Below, in pieces: positions 11,801 through 24,035 of a DNA stretch of 64,000 bases. A program made the position numbers and the translations under genes. Below the pieces are notes generated by a model that was not told where the DNA came from, did not search any database, and was given only the letters and a program-made list of their open reading frames with translations. Position 1 is the stretch's first letter. Each line of letters starts with the position of its first letter. The stretch is from Sabellastarte sp. h YS-2021 (Eukaryota > Annelida > Polychaeta > Sabellida > Sabellidae). The stretch spans positions 58,696,255 to 58,760,254 of the forward strand of contig OZ024933.1 of assembly GCA_964017235.1 (NCBI GenBank). Reading direction: 5' to 3'.

Positions 11801-14800
11801 CTTGTTATCATATATTTATCTACTTATATTGGCACATAGAGCTATTAAAATGTTTTGGGATATATAATTTATAAAGGAAAGATTAATGATGCCATTACTT
11901 CATAAAATTTTGCATATTTCTTAATAAGGGTGATATGATTATCTCTTTATTAAGATACTGGACTGACAAGGCACTAACAAATGAATCTAAAGATGGAGAT
12001 TATTGGGACAGAGTTTGCACAGATGGTAAAATGGCCTATGAAAAGGGGTAAGTGTAATTCTAAATAATTTGGCTTCGTGGGAATTTAAGATATTGTTGTA
12101 TTAAGTTTAGCCTGTTAAGGTAGCCTTACCTTACATTTTTGTTAAGATTTGCTTACAACATTGAATTAATTTTATTTTTATTTTGACTCTTTGGTGTATT
12201 GATACTTCAAAATAAATGAATAGCTCTTTAAATAAATTTTAGTTATAAGCCACCAACCTTAGATAACAAAGTATTAGTATACAGTGGTTACAACAATGTT
12301 TTAATTATATGTCATTTATCCATATGTTTACTCATATTATTATGACTGCATATGAAAACACAATTTTCTGATTTGAAGTAGCGTGTTATACCTTTATCCC
12401 CAAAATTAGTAGATAATAGGGTCCCATGTGATTTTGTCATAAAAATAACTTTTATGTAAAGGTAAACAGAAAATTCAGGTTATTGTGAAGTTAACCGTGG
12501 CTATCCCCCTTTTCTTGCCTCCATTGACCCAATAATCTTTTTGGTTTAAATAAATTATGTTGCTAATGGGGGTGTTCCACTGGGGCTGACTTGTCGGTAA
12601 CTTAGAAATTTGAGGGTCGGGAGCAATGTTTACATACTCAGTTATGGTCAGTTGTATTTTCCTGGCTTGTTGTAGTGGGTTGTTGGCAAAAAGTCAAACA
12701 TGTTTGATATTTTACCAACCCTCCCAGACTCCTGTTCCAGACTGTACCAACCTGGAGACAGGCTAGTCCTAATCAATTCCAGTCTTGTCTTTTCACTTCC
12801 AGTCTTGTCCTTATCACTTCCAGTCTTGTCCTATCATGAAACCGGCTTTTGTCACCACAGTAGTGCTCATTTGCAGTCCATTTCCAGCATGATGTGAGGT
12901 AAAAATATGACCAAAAATTATGTTAAGAAGACCCCAAGTCAGGTCGGCCTTTAGATCCAAACAAGCCTGGATGTATTACATCCTGTCCGGGAGGTGAAAC
13001 CAACCCAGATTTTCCTGCCCTTTTTTCTGGATTTTTGTCCCCAACCCCCAACTTTTGTAACCGACCATAGAGTCGTAGAGTCGGTTGTATGGTTGGTTCC
13101 AGTAGAACACCCCCATAACTGGTGGGTATGGCCTATGAAAAATATTTGTCATAATTTCAGGACCTTAAATCAACTGATTTAAGATGTTTTGTATTCATCA
13201 ATATATTAATTTCTGTTATTCAGGACCCGGTTTCACAAAGGGTCTTAGAAAAGTCAGGGATTTAAATGGATTTCCAAAGGATGACTTAGCTAAGACCAAA
13301 ATTTTTCAAGTAACCACAGTGGTTTCTGTGTCATATACTGCTATATTTCTCATCAAGATATTTTACTGGTGACATATCTCTTTTCTGAACATTTTATATT
13401 TGACGAAATAATGTTTTTCAATGGAGAGGCTCTGTATATTTATTATTTATTTTTAGCAGCCATATTTAAGTGATTGTTTAAAAAATGAAGCCCACTACCA
13501 GACAGACTTAACTCAAATGCCAACACTGCTAAAGCTTCGAATTACCTGCTTTGTTTAATAATTTCTAATATTAATTGCAACCCCTTGCGATTGTTATCTT
13601 TAGCATCTTCAACGCTTTCCTTGAAGTTGGTTCCTTAGAAGGAATACAGTATTCCGCTGATGCTTCTGGATTTCCAGGAGAAATCCTGAACAATTTGAAC
13701 TTTGCAGACTGGAGCGACACTGAGTATGCATCAGGACCTGCAGAACCATATTATACATTCAAGGAAGGATTTCAGGAAATCACATTGAGAATGATGGAGG
13801 AAGTATTGCAGAGTACTAGGTATGTTGGATTACTTTTAAAATTAAGGTAAACCTGAGGTTCAATATCACTTTCAATAATCCAGGCCATATTCAGACAGCC
13901 CCTTAGTGCTTCTCATATGTTGCCATGATATTGATAAGAACTAATAAACACAGAAGTAGGAGTCATGTGATCCAATTACAAGTTTATTAACCTCCCCACT
14001 ACCGTTTCTTCTTATACTCTTTACCCCTGTCATACTACCGGTGGTATAACCTATAGTTATAGGTGTTGGGCGAAACACCACTGTCCTTCGACTACCATCT
14101 GATGCCCGTATGTGAACACAGTGGCAAAATGTTCAATTCCTTGGGCGTGCTATGGAAGTTTTTAAATGTTTACTCCTCTGAATTTGGAACCATGAGCATG
14201 CGCAGATGAACTTTTTCCTATGGCAACTGAAGGTGTGGTCCATAGTTTATATAAGGTTATGATTCACGGGTGCTTCAGTATAACACATTAGTGCGATAGA
14301 GACATCAGGTGAGTGGAGGTAAATGGAAGTTGTCTGTCTGTGACACTTTTTATACTACTCTCGTTCTACTGCGGTCATACTGTCAGTCTTAATTGCCAGG
14401 ATAAAAGCCAGTGAAAACACCAGTTTAAAAACACGTTTGGAGTTTATTATATACATTACCATAACCAATTATTAGTACTATACACTTTAAGTTCACCTTA
14501 ACTTGAGTTATGACATTGGTATACTTTCCTGAGTTAAGGCTACCTTAACTTGTACATTTCTATGTTATTACACTATTTCCACTACTACTAATTCTACTAA
14601 CACTACAGTTCTATTTACAAAGGTTGTAGGTAACATATTATAAAGAATTAAGAAGTTGAAAACCACAAACGCAAAGTGAATGAAGGAAGTATGTGGTTAA
14701 GTAGTTAAAAGTTCTAATTCAAACAGTTTTCGAAAGTTCTAGCTACTGACTGGCTGCAGCTGGGGTCCTGATGAGGTAACGCCAGATAGCGTCTGACCTC

Positions 14801-17800
14801 CAACCTCCATGTACTTTTATATGGTTTCGCTTCCTCAAGGAATGGAAGCCAAAGTCTGAAGGGGGAGGCCAATAGCTTGAACTAATGACTTGAAAGACGA
14901 TCTGACTCTGCTGGCTGTCATAACGTGTGATTCTGATGCTTGTGGCCACAGTGAAGATGGGCTGGTCTTTGTGTTCTGTGTTTGCAGAGACCACAGCTTT
15001 TAGAGCTGCCACTGGACAGATGGCTTTGTCCTGCAAGGCGGGCAGCTGTACGACATGTACTTGTCCAGAGATTTGCATGCTTTTTGAACACTTTGTGATA
15101 ATGTGAACCCCAGGGGGGCCCCACACGACGTCTCCATTTGTGGGAAACCTGGTGATTGCGAAGGCAGACACTGATGGAGGGACGAGAGTGGACAGCCGAT
15201 AAAACCCGAAAAATCCCAGCAGTATAAGAGCTTTAAGCATTTTGGCGTCCTGCAGGCGGCTGGCTTCCCTCACTAGCTGAAACGAAAGTGGAGCTAGGTA
15301 AACGAAAGTGGAGCATTGTAAGCGACAGCTCTGATGGCAAGTCGAATAGACCTGTGGTCTGTTGCTGCTGGGTTCAAATTATACAAAGCGAAGTAGCACT
15401 GATAAGTAGTTGGTAAGTGACTGGGCCCTGAGTCCTTGTTGGGCCATATATTCGATGAAAAGGGCCACTGCTGATGCTGAATCCACGGGGCTGTATCCAA
15501 GGTACACTATGAAAGCCAGATATAGCCTGAATTTGTGTCTGTAAGCCTGTAGGGTGCGTGGTCTGAGGTCTTTGGCCACTCTTGTTTGGAAGTCTGTGAA
15601 CAGCTGGTCTACCAGTGGGTCACCTGTAATTAAACAGAGAAATCAGGATTTAGTGCATCTTTCTGGATGTCAACCGACGCACAGTTTTTAAGTTGCCTAA
15701 CAATATCATTGTCTACATTACAAAAGTGGTGCCACCTTGAGAGTGTATCTGCATAGATGTTTTTGGTTCCTTGAATATGCTCAACAATTACTTTATATTA
15801 TATTTGCGTTAATTAACCATAGTGTTCTGGCACATGCAGCTAGATAATTATGTTTGGTATGACCAGTGTTGAGAATACTGACTACTGCAGCATTATCACA
15901 ATAAACTTTAATGCTTTCATCTTGCCACTGGGGGCCCCATACTCTGAAGGCCACCATAACGTTCAACATTTCGTAATGCACTATGGACAATGAAAGCTTG
16001 TAGCACTCAGGGATCGCACACCAGTACACCTGCTGTTCGAAATAAGCACCAATACCTTGGAGTGAGGCATCTACATACAGGTCCTTGCAGGCACTTGCTG
16101 GACTGTGTATCTTGGTGATTCCATTGAACGAATCTATGAACTGTCTAAACCAGTTGATATCCCTGAAGAAGTCAGCATCCAAGGAGATCCGTCCCTGGGG
16201 AGGGGCTGCCCTCAATACCTGGAGGATTCTGTTGACAAACAGTCTAGATGGCTGCACGCATCTGTGAAGATATAGCAGGTGCCCCAGTATCTTCTGTATG
16301 GATTTGCGAGTTGCGTATGCTTTGGACGCCCACTGGTTACAGATGCGTTTGACATGGTTGACCTTGTCTGGGAGAATGGTGAGGAGTCCTGTTCTGGCAT
16401 TGATATTGATTCCCAGACACGTCATTTCATGTGTTGGGGCAGCCACCTTGTCCTGGTTGATTGGGAGCCCCAGGGTGCGGATGAGATTGTTGAGAGAAGT
16501 GAAGGCGTTTGTTGCTCTATCTGACGTCGCGACCCCAATGATGTCATCCAGGTAGGCACACGTCCAGTGGTCCTGTGACGCCATGAGGTGGGTTATACAG
16601 TTTGTGACCATCTGACACGCTGACACTTCTGTCTTTATCCCAAAGGGAACACTGACATCAACATAACGCTTGTTCTCCCAAAAGAGGCCCAGTACTGTGA
16701 AGTCCCGGTGGTCTGTCCTGAGGTTACAGTAGGCGCGCTTAAGATCTATCTTATACAGGCAAGCCTCTGGCCCAATAGCTGATATCTGTGTGACAACGTT
16801 GTCTACCATGGGGCACTGTAGTTGGAAGCTCATATCATCAAACAACCCATCAGGTATATGTGTGTTGACACTATTTCCATGAGGCCAGGACATGTCAATT
16901 ATGATTCTGCGAGAGCTGTCTGGCTTGGGTCTTGTCATCATTGGGAGAGGTGAAGTTTTTCAAAAGGGGGGGGGGGGGCGTCAAACGGGCCCACCATTAC
17001 ATTGTAAGATATTTCTGTTACGAGGTAGTCCTTAACTGCTTGGGGAAACTGAATTGCTGATGGATGGTTGTTGACTTCTGTGTTATAGGTAAAGTCTTTG
17101 TAGTTTAAGGTCAGTGGAAATCCAAATTCCACATAATCACAAACTCTGCTGAACTTGTAATCTGCCAGTAAATGTCTCCATTGTTTCACGTCAAGTTGTG
17201 ACACTACCTTGACGCGTGCACCCATATAATTAGGGATTTTATGTTGAGAGGCTGTGGCATGTGCCAATTTAACCCATTCATTCATATTTGAGTGATCTAT
17301 TGTTTGGCTCCAGTAGTCCACCATGGCAGTGAAGAATGTGGAGGGTGTGAAGCCCCACTGTTTATGTAACGTGTTACTGCCTTCTGTTTTGTTTTCTTCT
17401 GGCTTGTCATTTGAGTTATTGCTTTGCATCTTAGGCGCTACCACCCTCTGGGATGCCCCCTCAACAATGTGTAGGCTATAATTGCCACTGCCCTCCAATT
17501 GTGTCACAGAGGAAGTGTTGAGCAAACTACCTGAATTGCTAGTTGTATATCCATATGTGCTAGTGTTACTACTACTTCCACTTTTGTTAATTTCCCATAA
17601 AAGGTCTGTGTGACTTAAAACCCATCTGTTTCTTGTGTAGAGTTGTTAAATAAATCACCTGTGGTCATACTGACGCCCTGCAGCCAGCTCAGGCCCTCTA
17701 TATTGCTGCTCATCTGATGAGTGTGGAATGACGTGAACCCAGCGTCACTGGCCACATAACTTGACACGTCTAATTGAATTTCCATCTGAGGAGTGTCAAA

Positions 17801-20800
17801 CTTCTTGAGTGTGTGCTGTGACTCGTTGTCACCCTTGTGAGTGTGTTTATATTTGTGTAATAAGTTGTTTTTGTCGCTAACATAAATTAAGTCTTTTGGT
17901 GCATTTGTCCCCGTCGCCCTGACCCTCTCAATGTCTATATGACACCATTCACAAGTGCAATATTGCTTGTGATTGGTCTGCCAAAAAACGCTGTCCCTGA
18001 TACACCATGAGCAAAAACACTGCCCTACGTGCTTTATGAATAAATTTATGCTGCTAGAAGGCCTGGGAGGGGGGCAAACTACCTTTCCATTAAACTCGTG
18101 CCTTTTCCAGTGACTGGCTGGTCTGCCTCTTGGCTCTGTTGCATTTTGCCTCTGGGTGTGGGTAGTGTCGTTTTACAGTCTTATAGCAGTTGAAGCAGGC
18201 ATGTTTGTATAGGGTGCATCCCTCAGTGTGGTCCTTTGGTTGGTTACAGGTTTCCTCATTGTACCTCTTGCATATCTTGACCTGTTCGTCCGTGATTGTC
18301 CCTGGTATTTTAACCACCCTCTAGGTAAACCGCTGCCTTATCCTATCCACCCCTGGCTGGTCTGCCCAAGAAGTAGTTCCTCTCTCGATCTCTGTGAGTA
18401 CAGCTGCATGGGCCCTTTTGGCTGTGGCCCAATTTAATTCCAGGGCATCTTGCATGAGATGGCACTGATACTGTAGCATGTGAAGATGTGTTTGTTGATT
18501 TTGTTCCTCTATAATGCATCTGGAGAAGCCTTGAACCCACTGAAAAATATTTAGGTCCTCTTAAGTAGGCATCTTAAAGTTGTCCCCAACTGCACAGTAC
18601 TCATGGGGCCAGTGGACCAAATGCTTTACTCGTTGGTCCCCAAGTCTGTATCGCCCAGATTTAAGCTTTGTGGACGTACCTGTTGTGTCCTCACGGTTGA
18701 AATCTTCGTAGTGCCGTAGTCTTCTGTCCACTTCTGCCTGTACCTCACTGTCTGACTTGAGAAAGTCAACTGAAGGCAGAGGTTTGCGTCCTTGTTGGTG
18801 CCCAGATCTTTCCAATGCACTGAGGTGTGTGGATCTCTGTTTAGGGGAGCTATGTGCCGATATTTGAGATAATACTGAGAATGAGGGGCTACCTCTTTGC
18901 TCTTGTTGTTGTGAACGTTTCTCAAAGTCCCCAAACTTTTCCATTACTACATTAAGTTTATCTAAAACGTCTGCTGTTGTTGGCTTTTTGGCTTTCTTAG
19001 TGGGTTTATGCGTGGTTTGTGTGCTGGACTCACCCTGGGGCTCGTGGAGACCTTGTGTACTTGGTCCAGGTTGGCTCCCGTCCATGACTACCCCCACTGA
19101 ATCTGTGGCCAGTCCACTCATGGTACCTTTATGTGATTGTTGTTTAGGTTTAAATGCTTTGACACGCTGACAAGATGTCCCCACAGGAGGTTTATGTCTT
19201 TGTTTGCATTTAACACACGCTACTTTGTTCCTAGTTTCATATCCAGTTGTAGCCATAATAATATTGAATGAATAACACTCCCATGTAAAATAATAAGACA
19301 CTATAACAAGTAAAACGGCTATCGTATTTTAAAACACTTGTTGTCACTTGGACTTATTTTAAAAACTGAATAACAATAGAAGCTTGGCCCCAAATCGAGG
19401 CTACATGGCGAATGCTACGTTACTGATTACCTGGTTAAGGTATACAACAATAAATGCTGGCTTGACGACTGAGCTATGGTTCTATTCCTTGCTCACCAAT
19501 GCATATTTACGGTTACACACCATGTCCAATCAGTGGGCATGTGCATCATACCTTATGGATACAACAAATCTCAGAAGATATAAGGCGTCCTTGGCCGAGT
19601 AAAACTTCTAACCATGGGGTAGACCACCTGTAGTGTGAATGTGGGGCAAAATGGGTGTGCCTTTGTGTTGAAGGTGTGTCGTGGTGCAAGAAAGACTATA
19701 ATACTGTCTATAACTCAGTAGTCTGGTTCCTGTACTACTTGTCTCAGCAGAAAAATGTCTGGTATCTTGTCTCCCATGAAATCACTTTGCAATGATCCTG
19801 TTTGGTAGAGTTTATTCATGTGTTTTTCAATGTTTTATTCTTTGTCTTCTAAAGTATATTGTTGCTCTTGCAGAGGTTGGAAAACTAGTGTTAATTGTTT
19901 CCAATAATTGTTTTCATTTGTTTAAATAATCCAATTGTTTTTCCACGTAATTTCCTGCACAGAAATCAACTCTTCCTGAACCATGAATTGAAAGCAGTAT
20001 CCCACAATGGTACAATGGCTATGCTACATTTTATGGACAAAACGGGACACAAGGTAAATTGTTGTATTTAACACGCCATTTGAACCAGTAATGAAAGTGC
20101 ACTTGGCATGAGTTTCAACTTAAATTTATTGATATTGTTTTATTTTTCTCCTACATAGCTATATGGGCAGGGTAACAAATTGTTGTATTACTTTTTTATG
20201 TTTAATGTTACTATAATAAATAAAATCTTATCTTAACTTTATAATAATTAAAGTTAGATATAAAAATTCTCCTTAATTTTAGCTTAACTTTAATTAAGTT
20301 GCTTAACTGTGTTTGCATTAAAGTTTTAATACTAAACTTAGAATAAAGTATATCTTATCTCGGCTTGGTCTATACTTTGCTTAGCTGATTTACGGTTTCA
20401 AAAGTTTATAGTTGGCTGAATAATATTTTAATTTTAGTTTAGATGAACAGTATATGCTTCTTTATTTCAGATGACAGACATATGTGCCAAAGATGTAGTT
20501 CTTGGTCTGCCAGGAGAAGCATTGAAAAATATTAATTTCATGGACAAAGATATTGCAAATAAACTGAAAGATCTGTTACCAGCTGTGAAACAGGTACAGT
20601 CTGTATATAATGTTGGTTATTTTAATTAATTCTGTACATTGCACCAGATGTATTATTTTGTGCATCTCATGTTGATAGTTTATGTCCAAAGACAAAAATT
20701 TGTATATTACTTCAAATATATGATTTTTAGCACTTCAGACTAATTTTCAATTTTACTTTGCATGATACTGCTTGTGGTTTACTTTACATGTTTGTAAAAT

Positions 20801-23187
20801 GAATGGATAATACCAGACAAGTTTAAAATATATAGACTATATTGTGTGACGTGTTGTGTCAGATAGAGGATTAAATAAATTATTGTAATTGATTATATTA
20901 ATTGCTTTTTGAATGTAACTTTCTAACCCTTTTCAGTTTTTTACATTGCTAACTGATAGGTATCATAAAGATTACGATAAACCTCTGCACTCAAAGCCAC
21001 AAAACCAAGGCAATATTGGTTTACTTATTTAACTTTAATTGGAGTAAACCTCAGATGTAAAACTATTTCATGTAATGTCTTTGAAATATGATAAACATTA
21101 GACATATAACTCAATACTGTCGTACAAGATTTCAAGATAAACTTTGAAATGTTTAAAATTATGCAATGTAATTTCAGGGACCAGCAACAAAGACATTTTT
21201 GGTGTATGATAATGCATGGTGGAGAAGTTTGGGCAAAGGCCAGGCGTTTGAGAATTTGAGGAATGATGGAGTAGATTTGAAATTTGTTGTGTCCGATCTC
21301 CCTACTGGCATGATACTGGAAATTGGTATGTGTGCAAATCCCACATATAGATCTTTTAATGGTATTGTACTTGTGTCAGTGTGTTTGTCTGCTTGGTTGT
21401 CTGCATGCATAACTCAAAAACTATTCTTTGGATCAGAGTCATCTTTTCGCACAAGGTGGCGTCCAGCCACGACTGGGCCCTCTTTAAAGAAGATCAATAT
21501 TCAGATCGGGACCAAGACTCAATAATTTAGTTTGGGACTATCGGCCAAAATCTGCTCAAGAACTATTAATCACATTCTAGCCTTATTTTCACACAAAGGT
21601 GGGGTCTCAGTCTGACTCAGTCCTGAATAAAGTCCATCCATTTCAGGATTTTACTATGGAATTTTTAAAACAGATTTTTTTTTGCCAATATCTGATCCCG
21701 GATCCTCGAGAGAAGGTTTCTAATCTCTCAGGCACTGCCTTGTGGTAAAATAAACCTCCATTACTTTAGTAAGGTATATTAGTAAAGAGGTTTCATTACA
21801 ACTGACATAATTGTTGACTGATTTCTGCAATAATACTGTTGAGATATAATTGCAGGTGTTGATGATGAAACTGGAAAGGCAATGCTCTTGATTTATAATG
21901 ACTGGTGGAAAAATGTCTATTTTTGGTCACCTTATTTCGTCAACGGAGAAAGGCACAATTCTGAAATAGAGTCAGAATACTTGGCATCTGAGAAACTGAT
22001 CAGACAAGTTAACATCCAACTGGCTAAGGTGTTTAATATAAGCGTAGATGACGTCCCAATGCCTCTCTCGTCTGTGTCACATGGCTGGTTTGAAGCTCCC
22101 TACTGGACAGGTTGGCATGACAAAACACCTGGATACCACTTCCCAACAGTGATGGAAAAGGTTCTTAAACCTATAAGCACTAAAGGTATGATGAATTGAT
22201 TGTATAGACTTAACCTAATAAGACACCAACCCCGTAATATTGGCTTCAATGCCTTATATAGGCCATATCACGACAGTAGTTGAATAGATAGAGCAAGACA
22301 GTGCTTTCCAGATAATTAAGTTTCTGCATTAAAAGCAGCAAGTAATTGTGAACAGTCCCCCTTTAAAGTTGAACGTAAGATTTGATCTCACAACCTTAGG
22401 TATTACTAGATATGTTACCCATAATTCTTCTTGTTCCAACCCCAACTGCCTGAAAGTTTAAAGACAGGCTTCATTATCTGCCTTCAGCCCTGGAAGTTTA
22501 ACTCATTGTCAGAAGGTTTTATGATTTTGTTTTCAACAGGAATACCCTTGGTGCATCCCAAATGTTGTTTTAATGCAGGCTCCACATTTTAAGTGTACTT
22601 TCTACAACTAAAAAGACTTCATTGGGATATTTAAAGCACTGTGCATTGAACTTATAAATAAAAACCAAACAGTGAAAAGGGGTTTATAAATATAGAGTAA
22701 AATAAAATTTGAATGACATTGCAACCACTGCCTTTGTTTGAAATAATAGCATCCATTGAGGGCTACTTCAATTGTATATAATGGATAATACTAATTGGCT
22801 TTTATAAAGAATGTGTGAACCCTCTTGCAAAGGAATATCTATTTCCTTTAAATAGAGCTTGAAGTTACATACTTCATCATGTGAGCTGATTTATCAAGTC
22901 ATCATAAACCCTTAACTAAAACCTTTTACACTGACATTTTTTAAATGCATCAGATAGAACACATTCAACCGGTTAGGCATTTTAGTTTTGTTATGCAAAT
23001 TATGCAAATTATGATGAGCAGTGTGTCTAGTGCATAAATCCAAATAAGTACATTCAAATTATGTATTATTTTGTTTCAAGGTGTATACATTGTCGGTGAG
23101 GCCTTTTCAAACTACCAGGCTTGGTGTGAAGGAGCATTAGAAACTGCCCAGAATATGCTGACTCAGCACTTTAGCATAACCGTATAG
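8732..23187 (+). CDS. Membrane-anchored L-amino-acid-oxidase-like flavin amine oxidase (10 exons)
   Basis: Predicted exons are 8732-8843, 10324-10362, 11145-11592, 11955-12047, 13604-13819, 19963-20053, 20471-20593, 21178-21325, 21856-22185 and 23081-23187. All introns are GT-AG and all phases match, giving 568 codons plus TAG. Residues 1-15 are charged and about 16-38 form one hydrophobic helix, a type II signal anchor, so the enzyme should face the lumen or outside. The FAD-binding Rossmann motif is VAIVGAGVSG (G79, G81, G84), with D103 and VGGRT at 108-112. The C-terminal GEAFSNYQAW block (from G539) is the family's second FAD contact. Such enzymes oxidatively deaminate amino acids, releasing ammonia, a keto acid and hydrogen peroxide; the exact substrate is unknown. 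Intron 5 (6.1 kb) holds an antisense DIRS element. Family call is strong; L-amino acid oxidase rather than another amine oxidase is likely. Confidence 0.88.
9248..9620. mobile_element. Possible highly diverged Harbinger-like remnant in intron 1
   Basis: A GGTGGTTCC-like end near 9251 and a perfect palindrome at 9371-9390 (ATATCAAACATGTTTGATAT) lie about 130 bp apart, the spacing found in the clear Harbinger copies. CAGCCTGTC near 9437 recalls the array motif. No right end or target duplication was found, so the call is tentative. Confidence 0.3.
10594..10797 (+). repeat. SINE family 1 copy
   Basis: The tRNA-like head starts GGGGCCACAGTG and has a B-box-like GTTTGAATCG. The shared body reads GGGAAAGCTGGTAATTGC, then TTTACAGTACAGAAC and TGTACTGGTTTCCTC, and it ends in AAATAAATAAAT. 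It lies in intron 2 of the oxidase gene. Confidence 0.75.
12567..13115. mobile_element. Non-autonomous PIF/Harbinger element H2 (549 bp) with TAA duplication
   Basis: It begins TGGGGGTGTTCCACTGGGGC and ends in the near-complement with AGTAGAACACCCCCA. TAA flanks it at 12564-12566 and 13116-13118. The palindrome TCAAACATGTTTGA is centred at 12700, 133 bp from the left end. Motifs at 12763, 12784, 12804, 12825 and 12846 repeat the 20-21 bp phasing of the larger copies. It lies in intron 4 of the oxidase gene and has no coding capacity. Confidence 0.88.
12692..12709. promoter_or_regulatory. Conserved subterminal palindrome of H2
   Basis: TCAAACATGTTTGA is a perfect 14 bp palindrome at the position conserved among Harbinger copies of this window. 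Confidence 0.55.
13820..14742. other. Left flank of the DIRS element within intron 5
   Basis: No gene is seen. 14056-14073 holds a short hairpin (CCTATAGTTATAGG). Part of this stretch is probably the 3' non-coding end of the DIRS element, but no terminal repeat is recognisable. Confidence 0.35.
14743..15620 (-). pseudogene. DIRS tyrosine recombinase remnant
   Basis: 15379-15610 encodes an N-terminal SAM-like domain (LRPRTLQAYRHKFRLYLAF, then QGLRAQSLTNYLSVLLRF). A frameshift near 15380 and a 20 bp local duplication of ACGAAAGTGGAGC (15282 and 15302) separate it from 14743-15273. That part holds the catalytic domain: ALILLGFFGFYRLS with the first Arg, FHSLRK with the H-x-x-R pair, then HGGW and a Tyr in WRYL. 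Only six residues lie between HSLRK and VHGGW, whereas about twenty are usual, so a helix has been deleted. A CTGATTTCTCTGTTTAATTACAG sequence on the minus strand just upstream (near 15626) resembles a 3' splice site. Confidence 0.8.
15690..16941 (-). pseudogene. DIRS reverse transcriptase-RNase H remnant
   Basis: The open frame 15793-16941 encodes RRIIIDMSWPHGNSVN, IDLKRAYCNL (catalytic A), FGIKTEVSACQ, the YLDD catalytic core in CAYLDDIIGV (about 16545), and an RNase H with LYVDASLQGIGAYF and VYCDNAAVV. After a one-base frameshift near 15790 the frame continues with VEHIQGTKNIYADTLSRW, the block that usually closes this RNase H domain. A G/C homopolymer near 16967-16979 coincides with the frame change joining it to the upstream segment. 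Confidence 0.85.
16938..18060 (-). pseudogene. DIRS ORF2 N-terminal region
   Basis: 16938-17525 encodes about 195 residues ending VGPFDAPPPPFEKLH, the GPF/PPF block that precedes the polymerase in DIRS-type elements. Upstream, on the minus strand at about 17640-18040, an open stretch carries paired CxxC motifs (CFCSWC and CTCEWC) suggesting a zinc-binding segment. A stop separates the two parts. Confidence 0.6.
18090..19256 (-). pseudogene. DIRS Gag-like gene
   Basis: Starting at the ATG at 19254-19256 the product opens MATTGYETRNKVACVKCKQR and has a CxxC...C near its start. A Ser/Gln-rich middle follows, ending near 18561. Later frames (18343-18540 and 18090-18317) continue with a Cys/His-rich segment, CKRYNEETCNQPKDHTEGC then HACFNCYKTVKRHYPHPEAKC, typical of DIRS Gag zinc fingers. 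Two frameshifts (near 18550 and 18330) break it. Confidence 0.65.
19302..19962. other. Right flank of the DIRS element and end of intron 5
   Basis: No gene is seen. Part is likely the 5' non-coding end of the DIRS element. The acceptor for exon 6 (CTGCACAG) ends at 19962. Confidence 0.4.
21331..21720. other. Intron 8 segment with dispersed-repeat wording
   Basis: The sequence contains a stretch (AACTCAAAAACTATTC, then CACAAGGTGGCGTCC and CACAAAGGTGGGGTC) that reads like a short repeated module present twice. No coding function is seen. Confidence 0.25.
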
Positions 23188-24035
23188 TTGTCACAAAATG
23201 CAATCCAAGTGTACAAAAAAGACCTTTCGCTATGCCATTCATCATAAAATTATGAAAGTTATGTTTTTAAAAGTATGAAAAAAATGAATGAAATTTGTTT
23301 TATATTTCTATTGATAATCAATATTTTAGTTGTTCGGTAGCTTAGTACTTTATATAAAGAAATGTGTAATAACATACTAACTCTTTTAGTTTCATTAACT
23401 CAAGGAATCTCTGACACAAAATTTTGACATGTAGAGAGGTGCAATAAAATACTATCACCACTGTGGCATTGTTAATACAATGACAGAATCTGTCAAAAAT
23501 ACATTTCAGTCTGCATAGTCAGATACATTAACGGTTTGATTTCCCAGTTACCTGTTTGGAATACAAATCATTATTTCTTACTCCAAGATACCAAGGTATT
23601 AGAAACCAGATCTCTCTGCCTTAGAAGATGCCAACTTATATAATACTTTAAACTAGCTTATAGTTATGAGAGCCCAGACACCATGTCAATAAAACAATTT
23701 CCTGTTTTAGATACATGGTTTCAAAAAAAATTTTTAAATGTTGTGTAAGCCTGCCTCAGATGTCAATGGTTGACAAAGTGTAGACCATGGCATCTGCTAC
23801 ATCATTTCCATAACTGATACACATCTGGATTAACTACTTCAGATACTTCATGTTGTTGGTAGAATTTTCGACCTCTGCGACGTTATTTAACAACTGAATC
23901 AATACAGCATAAGAGTCAAAACAGTGAAGAATTAAGACTAATTACAACTGACATATAAAACCATCCAACACATAAAAAGAATTGAAAATAAAAACATGCT
24001 CAATCGTTCTAAAAAATTTTAACATAAACTTCAAC
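23188..24035. other. 3' UTR and flank of the oxidase gene
   Basis: AT-rich; apart from the polyadenylation candidates nothing is recognised. Confidence 0.4.
23443..23448 (+). terminator. Candidate polyadenylation signal of the oxidase gene
   Basis: AATAAA lies 256 bp after the stop codon. A second AATAAA occurs near 23687. Which one is used cannot be told from sequence alone. Confidence 0.5.

Larger units (their letters stand above)
14743..19301 (-). mobile_element. DIRS-order retrotransposon, decayed, antisense in intron 5 of the oxidase gene
   Basis: Read on the minus strand the order is Gag-like protein, zinc-finger segment, ORF2 N-terminus, reverse transcriptase with RNase H, then tyrosine recombinase. 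This combination defines the DIRS order. No DDE integrase and no adenine methyltransferase domain are seen between RNase H and recombinase. Terminal repeats could not be found in the flanks (13850-14740 and 19302-19790), so the exact ends and the superfamily (DIRS, PAT or Ngaro) remain open. Several frameshifts and a collapsed recombinase motif make it inactive. Confidence 0.85.

Noticed and set aside
16279-16555. Plus-strand frames inside the DIRS region
   Set aside because: They are the reverse of the reverse-transcriptase coding sequence.
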